DNA of 64,000 nucleotides from VRUE01 sp045805805 (lineage in GTDB: Bacteria; Actinomycetota; Thermoleophilia; Solirubrobacterales; 70-9): the NCBI GenBank assembly GCA_045805805.1, contig JBJMKO010000137.1, forward strand, positions 62,001 to 126,000, given 5' to 3'. Position 1 is the first letter of the stretch. The number at the start of each line of letters is the position of its first letter. This document shows, piece after piece, positions 6,872 to 14,464 of this stretch. The notes beneath the pieces were generated by a model, which saw nothing but the letters and a program-made list of their open reading frames with translations, was not told the DNA's origin and made no database searches. Position numbers and translations under genes: made by a program.

Positions 6872-7950
6872 CGCGCCGACTCGATCGAGCTCTTGACGAA
6901 GTTGTACGGCGGCCACGGGCCGGTCAGCTCGACCGTCACGCCCAGCGGCCGGTACTCCTCCGCGAGGCGATCGACGAGCGCGCTGAACCCCGCAACCGCG
7001 TGGTCGTCGAGGAGGTAGACGCCGTTGAGCAGCATGTCTCCTTCGTGGCCGCTCACCTCCGGTTGCTGGAGGGGGTTCAGCAACGCCTCGGAGGCGGCAT
7101 CGGCGAGCTGGTCGTGGATCGTGGCGGCCCACTCCTCCGCGATCTCCACCGCCTCGCTCTGGGTCCTTGCCTCGCGCCCCTTGCGGTTCATGTAGGCAGT
7201 ACCGCGAGGCGCGTCGTCGTCCTCGGCGTTCTCGCCGGAGCGCCGCGCCGCGCGCCCGAGGGCGCCTGGTTCCGCGATCGCCTTGGCCCCCCACTCCGCC
7301 TTCCCGTCGAGCCTTCCCAGCGCATCCAGCATTACCGCGCGCTCGCGCACGAGCATCTCGCGCACCTGTGCCTCGCCGCTGTAGATGGTGCAGAGGCGCA
7401 ACGGGACGACGGTCGCCCGCTGCAGCGCGACGTCGAGCACCTGCTCGTGGGCGCGTGCCTTCTCCTCCAGCCAGGCGACGTCGTTGAGATTCTCGTGGAG
7501 AGGCTCCTCGCCGAACTCGGCCAGGGAGACGGTGCTGACGATGGCGGCCAGGCCCTGCTCCTCCACCAGGGACACCTGGTGTCGGGGATCGACGCCGGCG
7601 AGGTCTCGCGGAAGCTCCACCTGCGCCGCGACGACGCCGTACACGTAGTGCGCCGGCGCAGCTTCCTCCTCGGGTCGAGCGCTCTTGCGGGCCGCGACTG
7701 GAGCTACCGGCTCTTTCTTCCTCGGCGCAGGCCGCCGCTCGGCAGCAGGCGAGGCTCCACCGGTCCCTCGGCCCGGCTGAAGCGCCTGCCGAGACTGAGA
7801 CAGAAGCGACTCCGTCATCGTCTCCGCGAGCACCCTCCGCACTTTGGCGAGCGCCTCGGCCCGGGCCTCCTCGACCAGCTCGGGGGCGCGATCCGCCGCA
7901 AAGGCATCGATCGCCTCCCGCAGCCGGCGAGTGACATCGTCCCGGCTCAC
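6868..7950 (-). CDS. gvpL: Gas vesicle protein GvpL/GvpF with long N-terminal extension
   Basis: A 360-residue protein starting at GTG 7950, which overlaps the gvpJ stop (GTGA). Residues 1-60 are a charged helix (VTRRLREAIDAFAADRAPEL), residues 60-105 a Pro/Ala/Arg linker, and the GvpF/L core runs from AHYVYGVVAAQVELP to the closing VELTGPWPPYNFV. RATVVPLRLCTIYSGEAQV is the diagnostic central block. The core is normal in length, so the extra 100 residues make this copy unusual. The extension might tether the protein to the charged tails of GvpA or GvpS; that is inference. Confidence 0.88.
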   Translation of the reverse strand: MSRDDVTRRLREAIDAFAADRAPELVEEARAEALAKVRRVLAETMTESLLSQSRQALQPGRGTGGASPAAERRPAPRKKEPVAPVAARKSARPEEEAAPAHYVYGVVAAQVELPRDLAGVDPRHQVSLVEEQGLAAIVSTVSLAEFGEEPLHENLNDVAWLEEKARAHEQVLDVALQRATVVPLRLCTIYSGEAQVREMLVRERAVMLDALGRLDGKAEWGAKAIAEPGALGRAARRSGENAEDDDAPRGTAYMNRKGREARTQSEAVEIAEEWAATIHDQLADAASEALLNPLQQPEVSGHEGDMLLNGVYLLDDHAVAGFSALVDRLAEEYRPLGVTVELTGPWPPYNFVKSSIESAR

Positions 7951-8543
7951 GGCTCTCCTCCCTCTGCGTCGGCGACCGCACGCGCAAGTTCCTCCTTGTC
8001 CATCGTGGAGCGGCCGGGCAGGTCGAGCTCCTGTGCACGTCGCATCAGGTCGTCTCGAGTCTCGGGGGCCTCGCGCACTTCCTCTCGCTCCTCCTCCTCG
8101 GCAACCTCTCTCTGCCTCTCGCCGTCCTCTTCCTCGACCACCTCCCGGCGACGGGTCTCGACGACGACCTCTTCTCCCGGCTTGGGCGCCGGCAGCCCTG
8201 CCGCCTCCTCGAGCCGCTCGAGCCGAGCGCGAAGGTCCTCGTTCTCCTCCTCCAGCTCCTGGGCTTTGCTGCTCAGCGTGGGATCCGACTCCCACCAGTT
8301 GATCCCCATCTCCTGCGCACGCTCGACCGAGGCGACCAGGAGGCGCAGCTTGATCGTCAGCAGCTCGATGTCGAGCAGGTTGATCTGGATGTCTCCCGCG
8401 ATGACGATGCCCTTGTCGAGCACTCGCTCGAGAATGTCGGCGAGATTCGCCGGCCCGCCGGGTCGCTGCACCTCCATCCGGCGGGTGTCCAGCTGCTGGC
8501 GGCGGTTGTAGAGGCCGGCTCCTTGCTCCTGTTCGCTGGCCAT
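7947..8543 (-). CDS. gvpJ: GvpJ-type GvpA paralogue fused to coiled coil and Rho-N-like module
   Basis: One hundred and ninety-eight residues in three parts. Residues 30-85 are the GvpA fold (LADILERVLDKGIVIAGDIQ, INLLDIELLTIKLRLLVASV). Residues 95-160 form an acidic coiled coil (ELEEENEDLRARLERLEEAA, then an EEE-rich run). Residues 163-198 are a Rho-N/SAP-like unit (RDDLMRRAQELDLPGRSTMD, then KEELARAVADA) that closely matches the end of the protein at 3106-3447. GvpJ is a minor shell or tip protein; the C-terminal fusion is not part of the usual family and should project from the shell surface. Confidence 0.85.
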   Translation of the reverse strand: MASEQEQGAGLYNRRQQLDTRRMEVQRPGGPANLADILERVLDKGIVIAGDIQINLLDIELLTIKLRLLVASVERAQEMGINWWESDPTLSSKAQELEEENEDLRARLERLEEAAGLPAPKPGEEVVVETRRREVVEEEDGERQREVAEEEEREEVREAPETRDDLMRRAQELDLPGRSTMDKEELARAVADAEGGEP

Positions 8544-8546
8544 CGC

Positions 8547-8864
8547 CTACCCCTCCCCCGCCTCGGCACGCGGATAGCGGCGGGTGCGCTGCGTGCCGAT
8601 CAGCTCGCCGTCTTTGTCCAGCGTCACCTCGTACTTGCCGAGCATGTCGGTCGTCGTGGGCACACGCGACAGCTCCAGCACCTCCAGGGTCACGATCCAC
8701 TCGTCGCCGTCGCGCTGCACTCCGGTGATCGACTCGACCGGGCGGCCGATCAGATCGTGAACCTGCTCGACCGCGCTTTCGGCGACCTCGCGCGTCGACG
8801 GGCCCGAGTTGCGCGAACCCGACGAGGAACTTTTTTTCGATTTGCCGGATTTGGACTCAGCCAT
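8547..8864 (-). CDS. gvpO: Gas vesicle protein GvpO
   Basis: One hundred and five residues from ATG 8864, overlapping the end of gvpG by eight bases. Residues 1-28 are a Ser/Lys/Gly-rich disordered arm (MAESKSGKSKKSSSSGSRNS). Residues 30-100 carry the GvpO signature: STREVAESAVEQVHDLIGRP, then GDEWIVTLEVLELSRVPTTT and DMLGKYEVTLDKDGEL. GvpO is needed for vesicle formation in actinobacteria and haloarchaea, where it may be regulatory. In Streptomyces gvpO precedes gvpA; here it follows gvpG. Confidence 0.9.
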   Translation of the reverse strand: MAESKSGKSKKSSSSGSRNSGPSTREVAESAVEQVHDLIGRPVESITGVQRDGDEWIVTLEVLELSRVPTTTDMLGKYEVTLDKDGELIGTQRTRRYPRAEAGEG

Positions 8865-9144
8865 CTTCGATTTCCTCCATCTCGGCCCGCAGCAGTTGCT
8901 GTTCTTCGAGCTGTCGCTGCCTGGCAACCGCGAGGCGCTCGAGCAGTTCGTCCTCCTCGGCCTCCCGTTCCTTCGGGCTGACCTTCCCGTCCTCCGCATC
9001 GATTTCGAGCTGCACCAGCTCCCGCTTGATGTTGTCCTCGTCGTAGAGCCGTCGATCGGCCTCCTCGGCGATCTGCTCGGCGATCCAGGCGGTGCCGCGC
9101 ACGGGGGCCAAGGGCAGAAGGGCTATCTCCCTGAAGAGGCCCAT
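8857..9144 (-). CDS. gvpG: Gas vesicle protein GvpG
   Basis: Ninety-five residues with the GvpG hallmark start MGLFREIALLPLAPVRGTAW, then IAEQIAEEADRRLYDEDNIK and a Glu-rich helix (EREAEEDELLERLAVARQRQ). GvpG is a small coiled assembly factor that works with GvpF and GvpL. Its ATG shares one base with the gvpF stop (TGATG), which implies translational coupling. Length is typical. Confidence 0.9.
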   Translation of the reverse strand: MGLFREIALLPLAPVRGTAWIAEQIAEEADRRLYDEDNIKRELVQLEIDAEDGKVSPKEREAEEDELLERLAVARQRQLEEQQLLRAEMEEIEDG

Positions 9145-9899
9145 CAGGCGGCCATCTCCAGCTCGACGAAGCTGTGCGGGGGGAGGGGGCCGGTGTAGCG
9201 GAGGCGAATCCGTCCTCCCTGTTCCTCGCCGAGCTCGTCGACGGCTTTGTCGAAGCCCTCCAGGGCTTTCCGCTCGACCAGGAAGGAGGCGTTCAATGCC
9301 ATGCGCTCGTGTACGGGGTCTCCCACCTGCACCGCGACCGCATGCGAGGAGAGCCGATCGACGATCGCGGGCCCCGTCTGTTCGCCCTTGTCCTCCAGAG
9401 CCTGGGCGATGAGCTCGCCCAGGCGGATGCGCTCAGGATACGTGGCGTCCTCGGGCTTTCCCTGGATCGATTGGCGCAGCGCCGCCGCCTCGGGAATCTC
9501 CGCCAGCGCCTCGCGCAGGATCGTCTCTTCGTCGTGGAGGACCTTGAGGTTGATCTCGACCTTGCCGTCCATCTCGCGAAGCTGCGCTTCGAGCTCCTCG
9601 CTGTGGGGAACGAGTAGTTCGTCGCGCACGGCTTGCTCATCCGGCAGGACGACGCCGAAGCGCATCGGCAAGACGGTTCCCTTCTCGAGCGCCTGCTCCA
9701 GAACCCGCGAATGCGTGAGCAGCTCGTCGCGACCCGCTTCGAGGAACCCCTCGGGAACATCGCTGGCCAGCGCGGCCAGTCCCTCGGCGCTCACCCCGGA
9801 AACCGGCTTGCCGTCTATGCCTTTGAGCTTTGGCCATGAGACGTCGGCGCGAACGACGCCGTAGACGTACTTGGCCATCGGTTTCTTCGATTTCGCCAT
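9144..9899 (-). CDS. gvpF: Gas vesicle protein GvpF
   Basis: A 251-residue GvpF/L protein. YVYGVVRADVSWPKLKGIDG opens the N-terminal domain, GTVLPMRFGVVLPDEQAVRD is the central family block, and RLRYTGPLPPHSFVELEM the closing strand. It directly follows gvpA by 18 bases, the usual A-F order, so it is named gvpF rather than gvpL. GvpF is thought to nucleate on GvpA and to bind the gas-facing side. Start at ATG 9899; an alternative start MAKYVYG lies eight codons downstream. Confidence 0.9.
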   Translation of the reverse strand: MAKSKKPMAKYVYGVVRADVSWPKLKGIDGKPVSGVSAEGLAALASDVPEGFLEAGRDELLTHSRVLEQALEKGTVLPMRFGVVLPDEQAVRDELLVPHSEELEAQLREMDGKVEINLKVLHDEETILREALAEIPEAAALRQSIQGKPEDATYPERIRLGELIAQALEDKGEQTGPAIVDRLSSHAVAVQVGDPVHERMALNASFLVERKALEGFDKAVDELGEEQGGRIRLRYTGPLPPHSFVELEMAA

Positions 9900-9917
9900 G
9901 CTCGTCGACTGCTCCGC

Positions 9918-10427
9918 TTAGCCGGCGCTCCGGCTCCGGGAGCGACTTCCGCCCGACGACCTGGCTTTCGCGCCCTCGGTCGCGCGTCGTTTGCGTTTGG
10001 TGGTCGTAGAGGTGGAGCGGCGGCGGGAGCCGGAGCCTTCGTCCTCGTCTTCTTCTTCCTCCTCGTCGCCGAACAAGGCCTCTTTGGCGCCCTGCAACAT
10101 GCCCTTGGTCTTTTTCGAGGCACCGCCTTCGGTGATGCCATCCATCAGCTCGGGAAGGCCCTGGGTCTCGGTAGACATCAGGTCGAGTCGGTTGACCGCC
10201 TCGGCGAAGCGCAGATACGTGTCGACGCTTGCGATCACGATGCGCGCGTCGATGGTGAGGATCTCGATCCCAATCAGGGAAACACGCACGAAGACGTCGA
10301 TCACGAGTCCCTTGTCGAGGATCAGCTCGAGGACGTCATAGAGGCCGCTCGAGGAAGAGCGCGCCACGTACCCGCTTCCACCTCGGTAGGGCTGCATTCC
10401 AGGGCTGCTCTGCATCGCGGTTGCCAT
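9918..10427 (-). CDS. gvpA: GvpA, main gas vesicle shell protein, with long charged tail
   Basis: One hundred and sixty-nine residues. Residues 25-82 are a textbook GvpA core: GLYDVLELILDKGLVIDVFV, RVSLIGIEILTIDARIVIAS and VDTYLRFAEAV. This amphipathic coil-helix-strand-strand-helix unit packs into the vesicle ribs. After residue 100 comes an acidic run (GDEEEEEDEDEGSGS, about 118-132) and then an Arg/Ser/Lys-rich tail to the end. Typical GvpA has about 70-145 residues and no such polyampholyte tail. It is the first canonical gvp gene of the operon. Confidence 0.92.
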   Translation of the reverse strand: MATAMQSSPGMQPYRGGSGYVARSSSSGLYDVLELILDKGLVIDVFVRVSLIGIEILTIDARIVIASVDTYLRFAEAVNRLDLMSTETQGLPELMDGITEGGASKKTKGMLQGAKEALFGDEEEEEDEDEGSGSRRRSTSTTTKRKRRATEGAKARSSGGSRSRSRSAG

Positions 10428-10475
10428 ATGCCTTCCTTTCCCAGTCTTTTCTCCGGCGAGCGACGGTCTACGTCC

Positions 10476-11438
10476 CTACGCCGGCTCCAGCTCGTCCTCC
10501 TCGACTTGCTCCTCATCGAGCTCTTCCGCCTCGTCCAGAGGCTCTTCTGGCTCCTCCAAAGCCTCTTCTGGCTCTTCGTCCTCTTCGGGCTGGACTTCCT
10601 CGTCGAGGGAGCCTTCGTCCTCGATCAAGCTCTCCGGCACGTAGTCTTCGAAGTCGTCATCCAGCAGCTCGGCATGGGCCTTGAACCGATGCAGTTCCTC
10701 CTGGATCGCTCGGCCTGGCAGGTGGGCTCGCCGGGCGAGCCGCTCAGAAACCCCCTCCGGCTCGCGCTCGATCGTCAGCTCGAGCCGGGTGAGGCGTGGC
10801 GCCAACGGGTGGAAGGTGAGCACACCGGAGTGCTCGACATCGCCAACGCACTCCCACTCGATCCAATTCTCCGGCCGTTCGTCGACGATCTCCACTTCCA
10901 TCTCACGCAGGCGCCTGCCGATCCTCGCGGCGAAGATGAAGTGGGTCTCGTCGGCTTCCTCGACTTCGGCTGCCCGCTTGAGGTATTTCGGGAAGTCGAG
11001 GAACTGCGAGCCCAGCTCGAATGCCCCGCTGATCGGAATCGCAACGTCGATCGACTCCTGGATCGGGAATGGCACGGCTGAGTCCGAGGACGCATCCTCG
11101 GCGGAGGGGGCATCTGGGGGACCTCCTCCATTGCTGGCCCCACCTCCAAGCCGATCCACGAGCCGACTGCCGAGGCTGACCTTTGAAGCGAGCTTGCCGG
11201 GCGTGCCGAGCCTGGCAAGGGCCGAGTCCGCGGCGTCCCCGAACCGGCCGCCCTTCTCCGTCTTCGAGGGATCCAGCCTCTCTCGCAGCGGAACACGGTC
11301 CGATGCCTCTTTCTGCGCTTGCAGCCTGGCCGCGATTGCCTGCCCGCCGTAGCGAACGGCATTCCCCCATTCCGAGAGCGCCTCTCGTCCATACGCGGCA
11401 GCGCCCTTTTCTTGTTTTCGGCTTTTGGCCATGTCCAT
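10476..11438 (-). CDS. SRPBCC (polyketide-cyclase-like) protein of the gas vesicle operon
   Basis: Three hundred and twenty residues. Residues 1-120 are a basic then Gly/Ser-rich arm; residues 122-265 form an SRPBCC/START-like fold (ESIDVAIPISGAFELGSQFL, then EADETHFIFAARIGRRLREM, WIEWECVGDVEHSGVLTFHP and RLTRLELTIEREPEGV). The last 50 residues are almost all Glu, Asp, Pro and Leu. SRPBCC proteins occur in actinobacterial gvp clusters (gvpZ region), role unproven; the fold is a hydrophobic-ligand pocket. Start is ATG 11438 or the in-frame ATG two codons later. It lies 49 bases upstream of gvpA. Confidence 0.8.
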   Translation of the reverse strand: MDMAKSRKQEKGAAAYGREALSEWGNAVRYGGQAIAARLQAQKEASDRVPLRERLDPSKTEKGGRFGDAADSALARLGTPGKLASKVSLGSRLVDRLGGGASNGGGPPDAPSAEDASSDSAVPFPIQESIDVAIPISGAFELGSQFLDFPKYLKRAAEVEEADETHFIFAARIGRRLREMEVEIVDERPENWIEWECVGDVEHSGVLTFHPLAPRLTRLELTIEREPEGVSERLARRAHLPGRAIQEELHRFKAHAELLDDDFEDYVPESLIEDEGSLDEEVQPEEDEEPEEALEEPEEPLDEAEELDEEQVEEDELEPA

Positions 11439-11471
11439 TCCGGTAGTCCCGCGCCGGCGCTATGGGGATAC

Positions 11472-11960
11472 CTAGGTCTTCTTCGCCACCTTGTTTGCGG
11501 CTTCTCCGGCACCGCGGACCGAGCTCGCGACCCGGCTCACGCCCTGACCGAACCGATCGGCTTGCTTGGCGGCCTCCACGACAGCGGTGGTGACCTTCCG
11601 CGCATCCGGCTTCATGCCATTCGTCTTAGGCAGTGAGATGCCGCTCTTTGGCATCGAGACGCCGAGAACCTTGTGCCGCCTGCCCGAGCGCGTTGCGACG
11701 ATCGCGCCGGCGACACCGGCCAGCGCGGCCCCGGAAGCAACCAGGGGAACCTTCGCCTTCTGCGCCAGTGGCACGACGCCGGTCGCCCCTCGCTTCACCG
11801 AGTCAGCGACGCCGTTCGACGACGAGGAAGCTTTCCCGCTTCCTTTGGCTTTTGCTCGGGATGACCCGCTCGAGCCGTTCGATTTCGGACTGGAGGATCG
11901 AGAACCGCCAGAGCTGGAGCTGGATCGTTTGGCCCTGGATTTCGTTTTCGCTTGTGCCAC
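11472..11960 (-). CDS. Ser/Lys-rich protein with one membrane segment
   Basis: One hundred and sixty-two residues from GTG 11960, preceded by GGAAGG at good spacing. Residues 1-55 are Ser/Lys/Gly/Arg repeats (KTKSRAKRSSSSSGGSRSSS); residues 75-97 form a Gly/Ala-rich span (VPLVASGAALAGVAGAIVAT) and a basic stop; the remainder is an amphipathic helix (VTTAVVEAAKQADRFGQGVS). It is paralogous in layout to the protein at 4352-4669. Position suggests membrane anchoring or vesicle clustering, but no function is known. Confidence 0.65.
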   Translation of the reverse strand: MAQAKTKSRAKRSSSSSGGSRSSSPKSNGSSGSSRAKAKGSGKASSSSNGVADSVKRGATGVVPLAQKAKVPLVASGAALAGVAGAIVATRSGRRHKVLGVSMPKSGISLPKTNGMKPDARKVTTAVVEAAKQADRFGQGVSRVASSVRGAGEAANKVAKKT

Positions 11961-12074
11961 GGTGAGCCTTCCTTTCTTTCCCCGGCAGCCAGACAGGCCT
12001 GCCACCTCCCGGAAAGCTCTGCTACCCGATGTTGGACGAGATAATCAATCGGGCTGCTGATCGGTCGAGCCGGT

Positions 12075-12503
12075 TCATTGCTCGAGGTAGAAAACCTCGG
12101 CGGAGACGTCCTCGGCGGCGTCGAGACCGCTGAGGAAGGCGCGGACCCTCCGCCCCAGGATCTCTTCGACCGTCTCCCTGAACAGCGCCTCTGTGGCGTG
12201 CTGGAAGTAGAGGCGGGTGTCGCGCATGCGCTGGTCCTCGCCCATCTCGACCAAGCGCCGCTCGGCGGGGGTGAAGCTGCTCTCCAGCGTGGTCACTACG
12301 ACGTCGGGCCCGGCGAAGTCGGTTCTCACCTTGGTCGGGCCGCGGCCGAACTGTTCCTTGTAGATGCGAACCATCTGGCGGGAGATCTCGGCACGCACCG
12401 AATCGCGCTCGTCCTCCCCGGCGCCACCGGCATCGGTCGCCGCCGGCGTCTCTTCGTTCTTCTCCATCTCCGGGACCCTCTCGTCGCTCATCTTCGGTGT
12501 CAC
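12075..12503 (-). CDS. DUF2294 family protein
   Basis: One hundred and forty-two residues. Residues 38-142 match DUF2294: EISRQMVRIYKEQFGRGPTK, then DVVVTTLESSFTPAERRLVE and a C-terminal EILGRRVRAFLSGLD. The first 35 residues are acidic and variable. The GTG at 12503 is favoured over ATG 12491 because GGAGGGGG sits just before it. It is the promoter-proximal gene of the gas vesicle operon. The biochemical role of DUF2294 is not established. Confidence 0.8.
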   Translation of the reverse strand: MTPKMSDERVPEMEKNEETPAATDAGGAGEDERDSVRAEISRQMVRIYKEQFGRGPTKVRTDFAGPDVVVTTLESSFTPAERRLVEMGEDQRMRDTRLYFQHATEALFRETVEEILGRRVRAFLSGLDAAEDVSAEVFYLEQ

Positions 12504-12741
12504 TACCCCCTCCGGCGAGGATCAAGCTGCCGGTCTCCTGGGCCGCGGATGCGGCCCGTTTCGCGCGGCATCTTGGGGGGTAGTGGGAGCAGGCCGGCAG
12601 GGCTTGGCCACCGCTTCGCTCCGCCGGTAACCGAAGTTCTCCCCGAGGTCGCGCCGTCTCCTCTGGTTCGCGCCGATCCCGGGGCCTTACCTCGCCGAAG
12701 GCGAGGAAATCGACCGATCTCCATCTCCCGAAGGAGGACGC
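12504..12741. promoter_or_regulatory. Divergent intergenic region feeding the gas vesicle and DUF3618 operons
   Basis: About 240 bases separate two operons that start in opposite directions, so both promoters should be here. No clear -35/-10 pair was found. Short hairpins are visible: GGCCGCGGATGCGGCC near 12541-12556 and CCTCGCC-GAA-GGCGAGG near 12692-12708. The right side ends in AAGGAGGACGC before the ATG at 12742. Open frames crossing the region are antisense to genes. Confidence 0.4.
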
Positions 12742-13302
12742 ATGAGCAACGGCGTTGTGTCGTCGAGCCCCCCGGGCCCGAGCGACGTAAAAGAGAAGAC
12801 CCCCACGCAGGACAAGGTCCAAGACCTCGCAAGCGAGGCTCTGGACAAAGCACGCGAGGCGGGCGGAAAGGCCCAGAAAACCCTGCAACAGCAGGTCGAT
12901 CAGCGGGCCAAGCATGTCGGCGAGCAGGTGGCCGGCACCGCCGACGATCTCCGCAGTGTCAGCGAGGAGCTGCGCAAACAGGGAAGGGACGGTCCGGCGA
13001 AGATCGCCGACCGGGCGGCCGAGCAGACCGAGAAAGTTGGCTCCTACCTGTCCGCCACCGGCCCCGATCAGATGTTGCATGACATCGAGGACTTTGGCCG
13101 CCGGCGGCCGTGGGCACTGCTCGCCGGTGGCCTCACGCTCGGCGCGGTCTCGGCTCGCTTCCTGAAGGCGTCGAGCCGCAGCCGCTACCAGCAGCGGTTT
13201 GCCCCGAGCGGTCCGCCGGAGACGCCCGTTGCAGTCAACGGTGCGCCGAGGTCGACGCCATCGGTCCCCGAGCCGGCGGGCAGTCCCGCCGTCGGGCCAT
13301 GA
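12742..13302 (+). CDS. Hypothetical coiled-coil membrane protein of the DUF3618 operon
   Basis: One hundred and eighty-six residues after a strong AAGGAGG. Residues 15-110 form a long polar helix (DLASEALDKAREAGGKAQKT, VGEQVAGTADDLRSVSEELR). A membrane segment follows at 118-136 (RPWALLAGGLTLGAVSARFL), then a Pro-rich tail. The long amphipathic helix plus membrane anchor resembles apolipoprotein-like envelope stress proteins. It is first of a three-gene overlapping operon with a holin-X-like and a DUF3618 protein. No specific family assigned. Confidence 0.7.
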   Translation: MSNGVVSSSPPGPSDVKEKTPTQDKVQDLASEALDKAREAGGKAQKTLQQQVDQRAKHVGEQVAGTADDLRSVSEELRKQGRDGPAKIADRAAEQTEKVGSYLSATGPDQMLHDIEDFGRRRPWALLAGGLTLGAVSARFLKASSRSRYQQRFAPSGPPETPVAVNGAPRSTPSVPEPAGSPAVGP

Positions 13303-13721
13303 GCGCGAACGGCAGCGGCGAGGATCTGCGGTCGCAGTCGACCGGCGAGCTCGTCAAACAGCTCTCCTTGCAGACCACGACCCTGGTCCGCAAGGAGATC
13401 GAGCTCGCCAAAGCAGAGCTGACCGCGAAGGGAAGGGTTGCCGGAGAAGGCGCCGGAATGTTCGGGGGTGCCGGCGTAGCCGGGCTGCTTGCGCTGGGCA
13501 CGCTGACCGCGCTGATTCTCTCGCTGTTGGACAAGGCGATGGATTTCTCGCTGGCGGCACTTCTCGTGACGCTCGTCTATGGAGCGATCGCCGGCTTCCT
13601 CGCCCTCAACGGCCGGGAACGCATCAAACGGGGCATGCCGCCCGCCCCGCAACAAACTGTCGAAACCGTGAAGGAGGACATGCAATGGGCCAAGCGCCAA
13701 GCCAGATCCGCCAGGAGATAA
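13299..13721 (+). CDS. Holin-X/DUF1469-like phage holin superfamily membrane protein
   Basis: One hundred and forty residues from ATG 13299 (ATGA overlap). The N-terminal GELVKQLSLQTTTLVRKEIE and LAKAELTAKGRVAGEGAGMF helix followed by two membrane segments (GVAGLLALGTLTALILSLLD and FSLAALLVTLVYGAIAGFLA) is the pattern of the actinobacterial Holin-X/DUF1469 family. In chromosomal operons such as this the proteins are envelope components, not lysis genes. Downstream DUF3618 overlap of 37 bases supports a functional pair. Confidence 0.85.
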   Translation: MSANGSGEDLRSQSTGELVKQLSLQTTTLVRKEIELAKAELTAKGRVAGEGAGMFGGAGVAGLLALGTLTALILSLLDKAMDFSLAALLVTLVYGAIAGFLALNGRERIKRGMPPAPQQTVETVKEDMQWAKRQARSARR

Positions 13722-14248
13722 AGGACACCCGCTCGGAAATGGGCGAGACCGTCGATGCCCTGGCGTACAAAGCCGATGTGAAGAGCCGTGTCAAGGAGTC
13801 GATTGCCGGCAAGCGAGATCGCGTGGTCGGGCAGCTCAGGGGCACGACCGAGAGGGTCGGTGAAGCCACCCCCGACGGCGAGCAGTTGAAGGAGGGCGCC
13901 CACCGGGCGGTCGGCGTCGCCGAGGAGAACCCGCTCGGCCTCGCCCTCGCGGGGGTCGCCGGCGGCTTCCTCGCCGGAATGCTCCTGCCGAGTACGCGAA
14001 TCGAGGACGATCGGGTCGGTCCGCTGGCCGACCAGGTCAAGGAAACGGCCGTGGAAACCGGCCAGGAGACGCTCGAGCGCGGCAAGGCCGTCGCCGGTCA
14101 GGTCGCCGGGCAAGCCGTGGAAGGCCTCAAAGAGGCCGGCCAGGAGGCTCTCGAGACGGCCAAAGAGGCAGCTCAGGAACAAGCCGAGGAGCTCGAAGAG
14201 AGCGCCAAGGAAGGGATCGAAGAAGTCAGCGAGCAAGCTCGCGGCTGA
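13685..14248 (+). CDS. DUF3618 domain protein with long alanine/glutamate helix
   Basis: One hundred and eighty-seven residues from ATG 13685, with GGAGG in place. Residues 6-45 match DUF3618 (IRQEIKDTRSEMGETVDALA, YKADVKSRVKESI). A Gly/Ala-rich membrane segment lies at about 78-100 (LGLALAGVAGGFLAGMLLPS), and the last 75 residues are an extended amphipathic helix of repeating EA/QA/KE units. DUF3618 proteins accompany holin-X proteins in actinobacteria; mechanism unknown. The operon ends at a 13-bp hairpin eight bases later. Confidence 0.85.
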   Translation: MGQAPSQIRQEIKDTRSEMGETVDALAYKADVKSRVKESIAGKRDRVVGQLRGTTERVGEATPDGEQLKEGAHRAVGVAEENPLGLALAGVAGGFLAGMLLPSTRIEDDRVGPLADQVKETAVETGQETLERGKAVAGQVAGQAVEGLKEAGQEALETAKEAAQEQAEELEESAKEGIEEVSEQARG

Positions 14249-14255
14249 GCCGTGC

Positions 14256-14285
14256 TGGAGTGGGTCCCGAGAGGGACCCACTCCA
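14256..14285 (+). terminator. Perfect 13-bp hairpin after DUF3618
   Basis: TGGAGTGGGTCCC at 14256-14268, a GAGA loop, and the exact complement at 14273-14285. It begins eight bases after the stop of the three-gene operon. There is no T-run after it, as is common for actinobacterial terminators. Confidence 0.75.
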
Positions 14286-14464
14286 CAGGCGCTCGTGCTC
14301 AGGATTGACAGCCGGCTGGCGGGGTAGGTGTTAACCCGGGCAACGGCGACTTGGCGACTTGGTCCCGGTGCTCCTCCTACCCACGGCACGCACCCGATCG
14401 AGCCGGTCGCGGCGCGGACCAAGGGACACACATAGCGACCATCCCCGACCTAGGAGGATCCACG

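Noticed and set aside
6872..8038. N-terminal extension of the gvpS frame up to 8038
   Set aside because: It would overlap the whole gvpL gene in another frame; the ATG at 6871 overlaps the gvpL stop in the usual coupled way.
7000..8511. A 503-codon plus-strand open frame through gvpL and gvpJ
   Set aside because: Antisense to two gas vesicle genes with conserved motifs; Leu/Arg/Ser-rich translation only.
12022..13080. A 352-codon minus-strand open frame
   Set aside because: It crosses the divergent promoter region and is antisense to, or out of frame with, the genes at 12075 and 12742.
13299..13721. Holin-like protein as a sign of a prophage
   Set aside because: No capsid, tail, integrase or lysin genes; the holin-X plus DUF3618 pair is a chromosomal envelope operon in actinobacteria.
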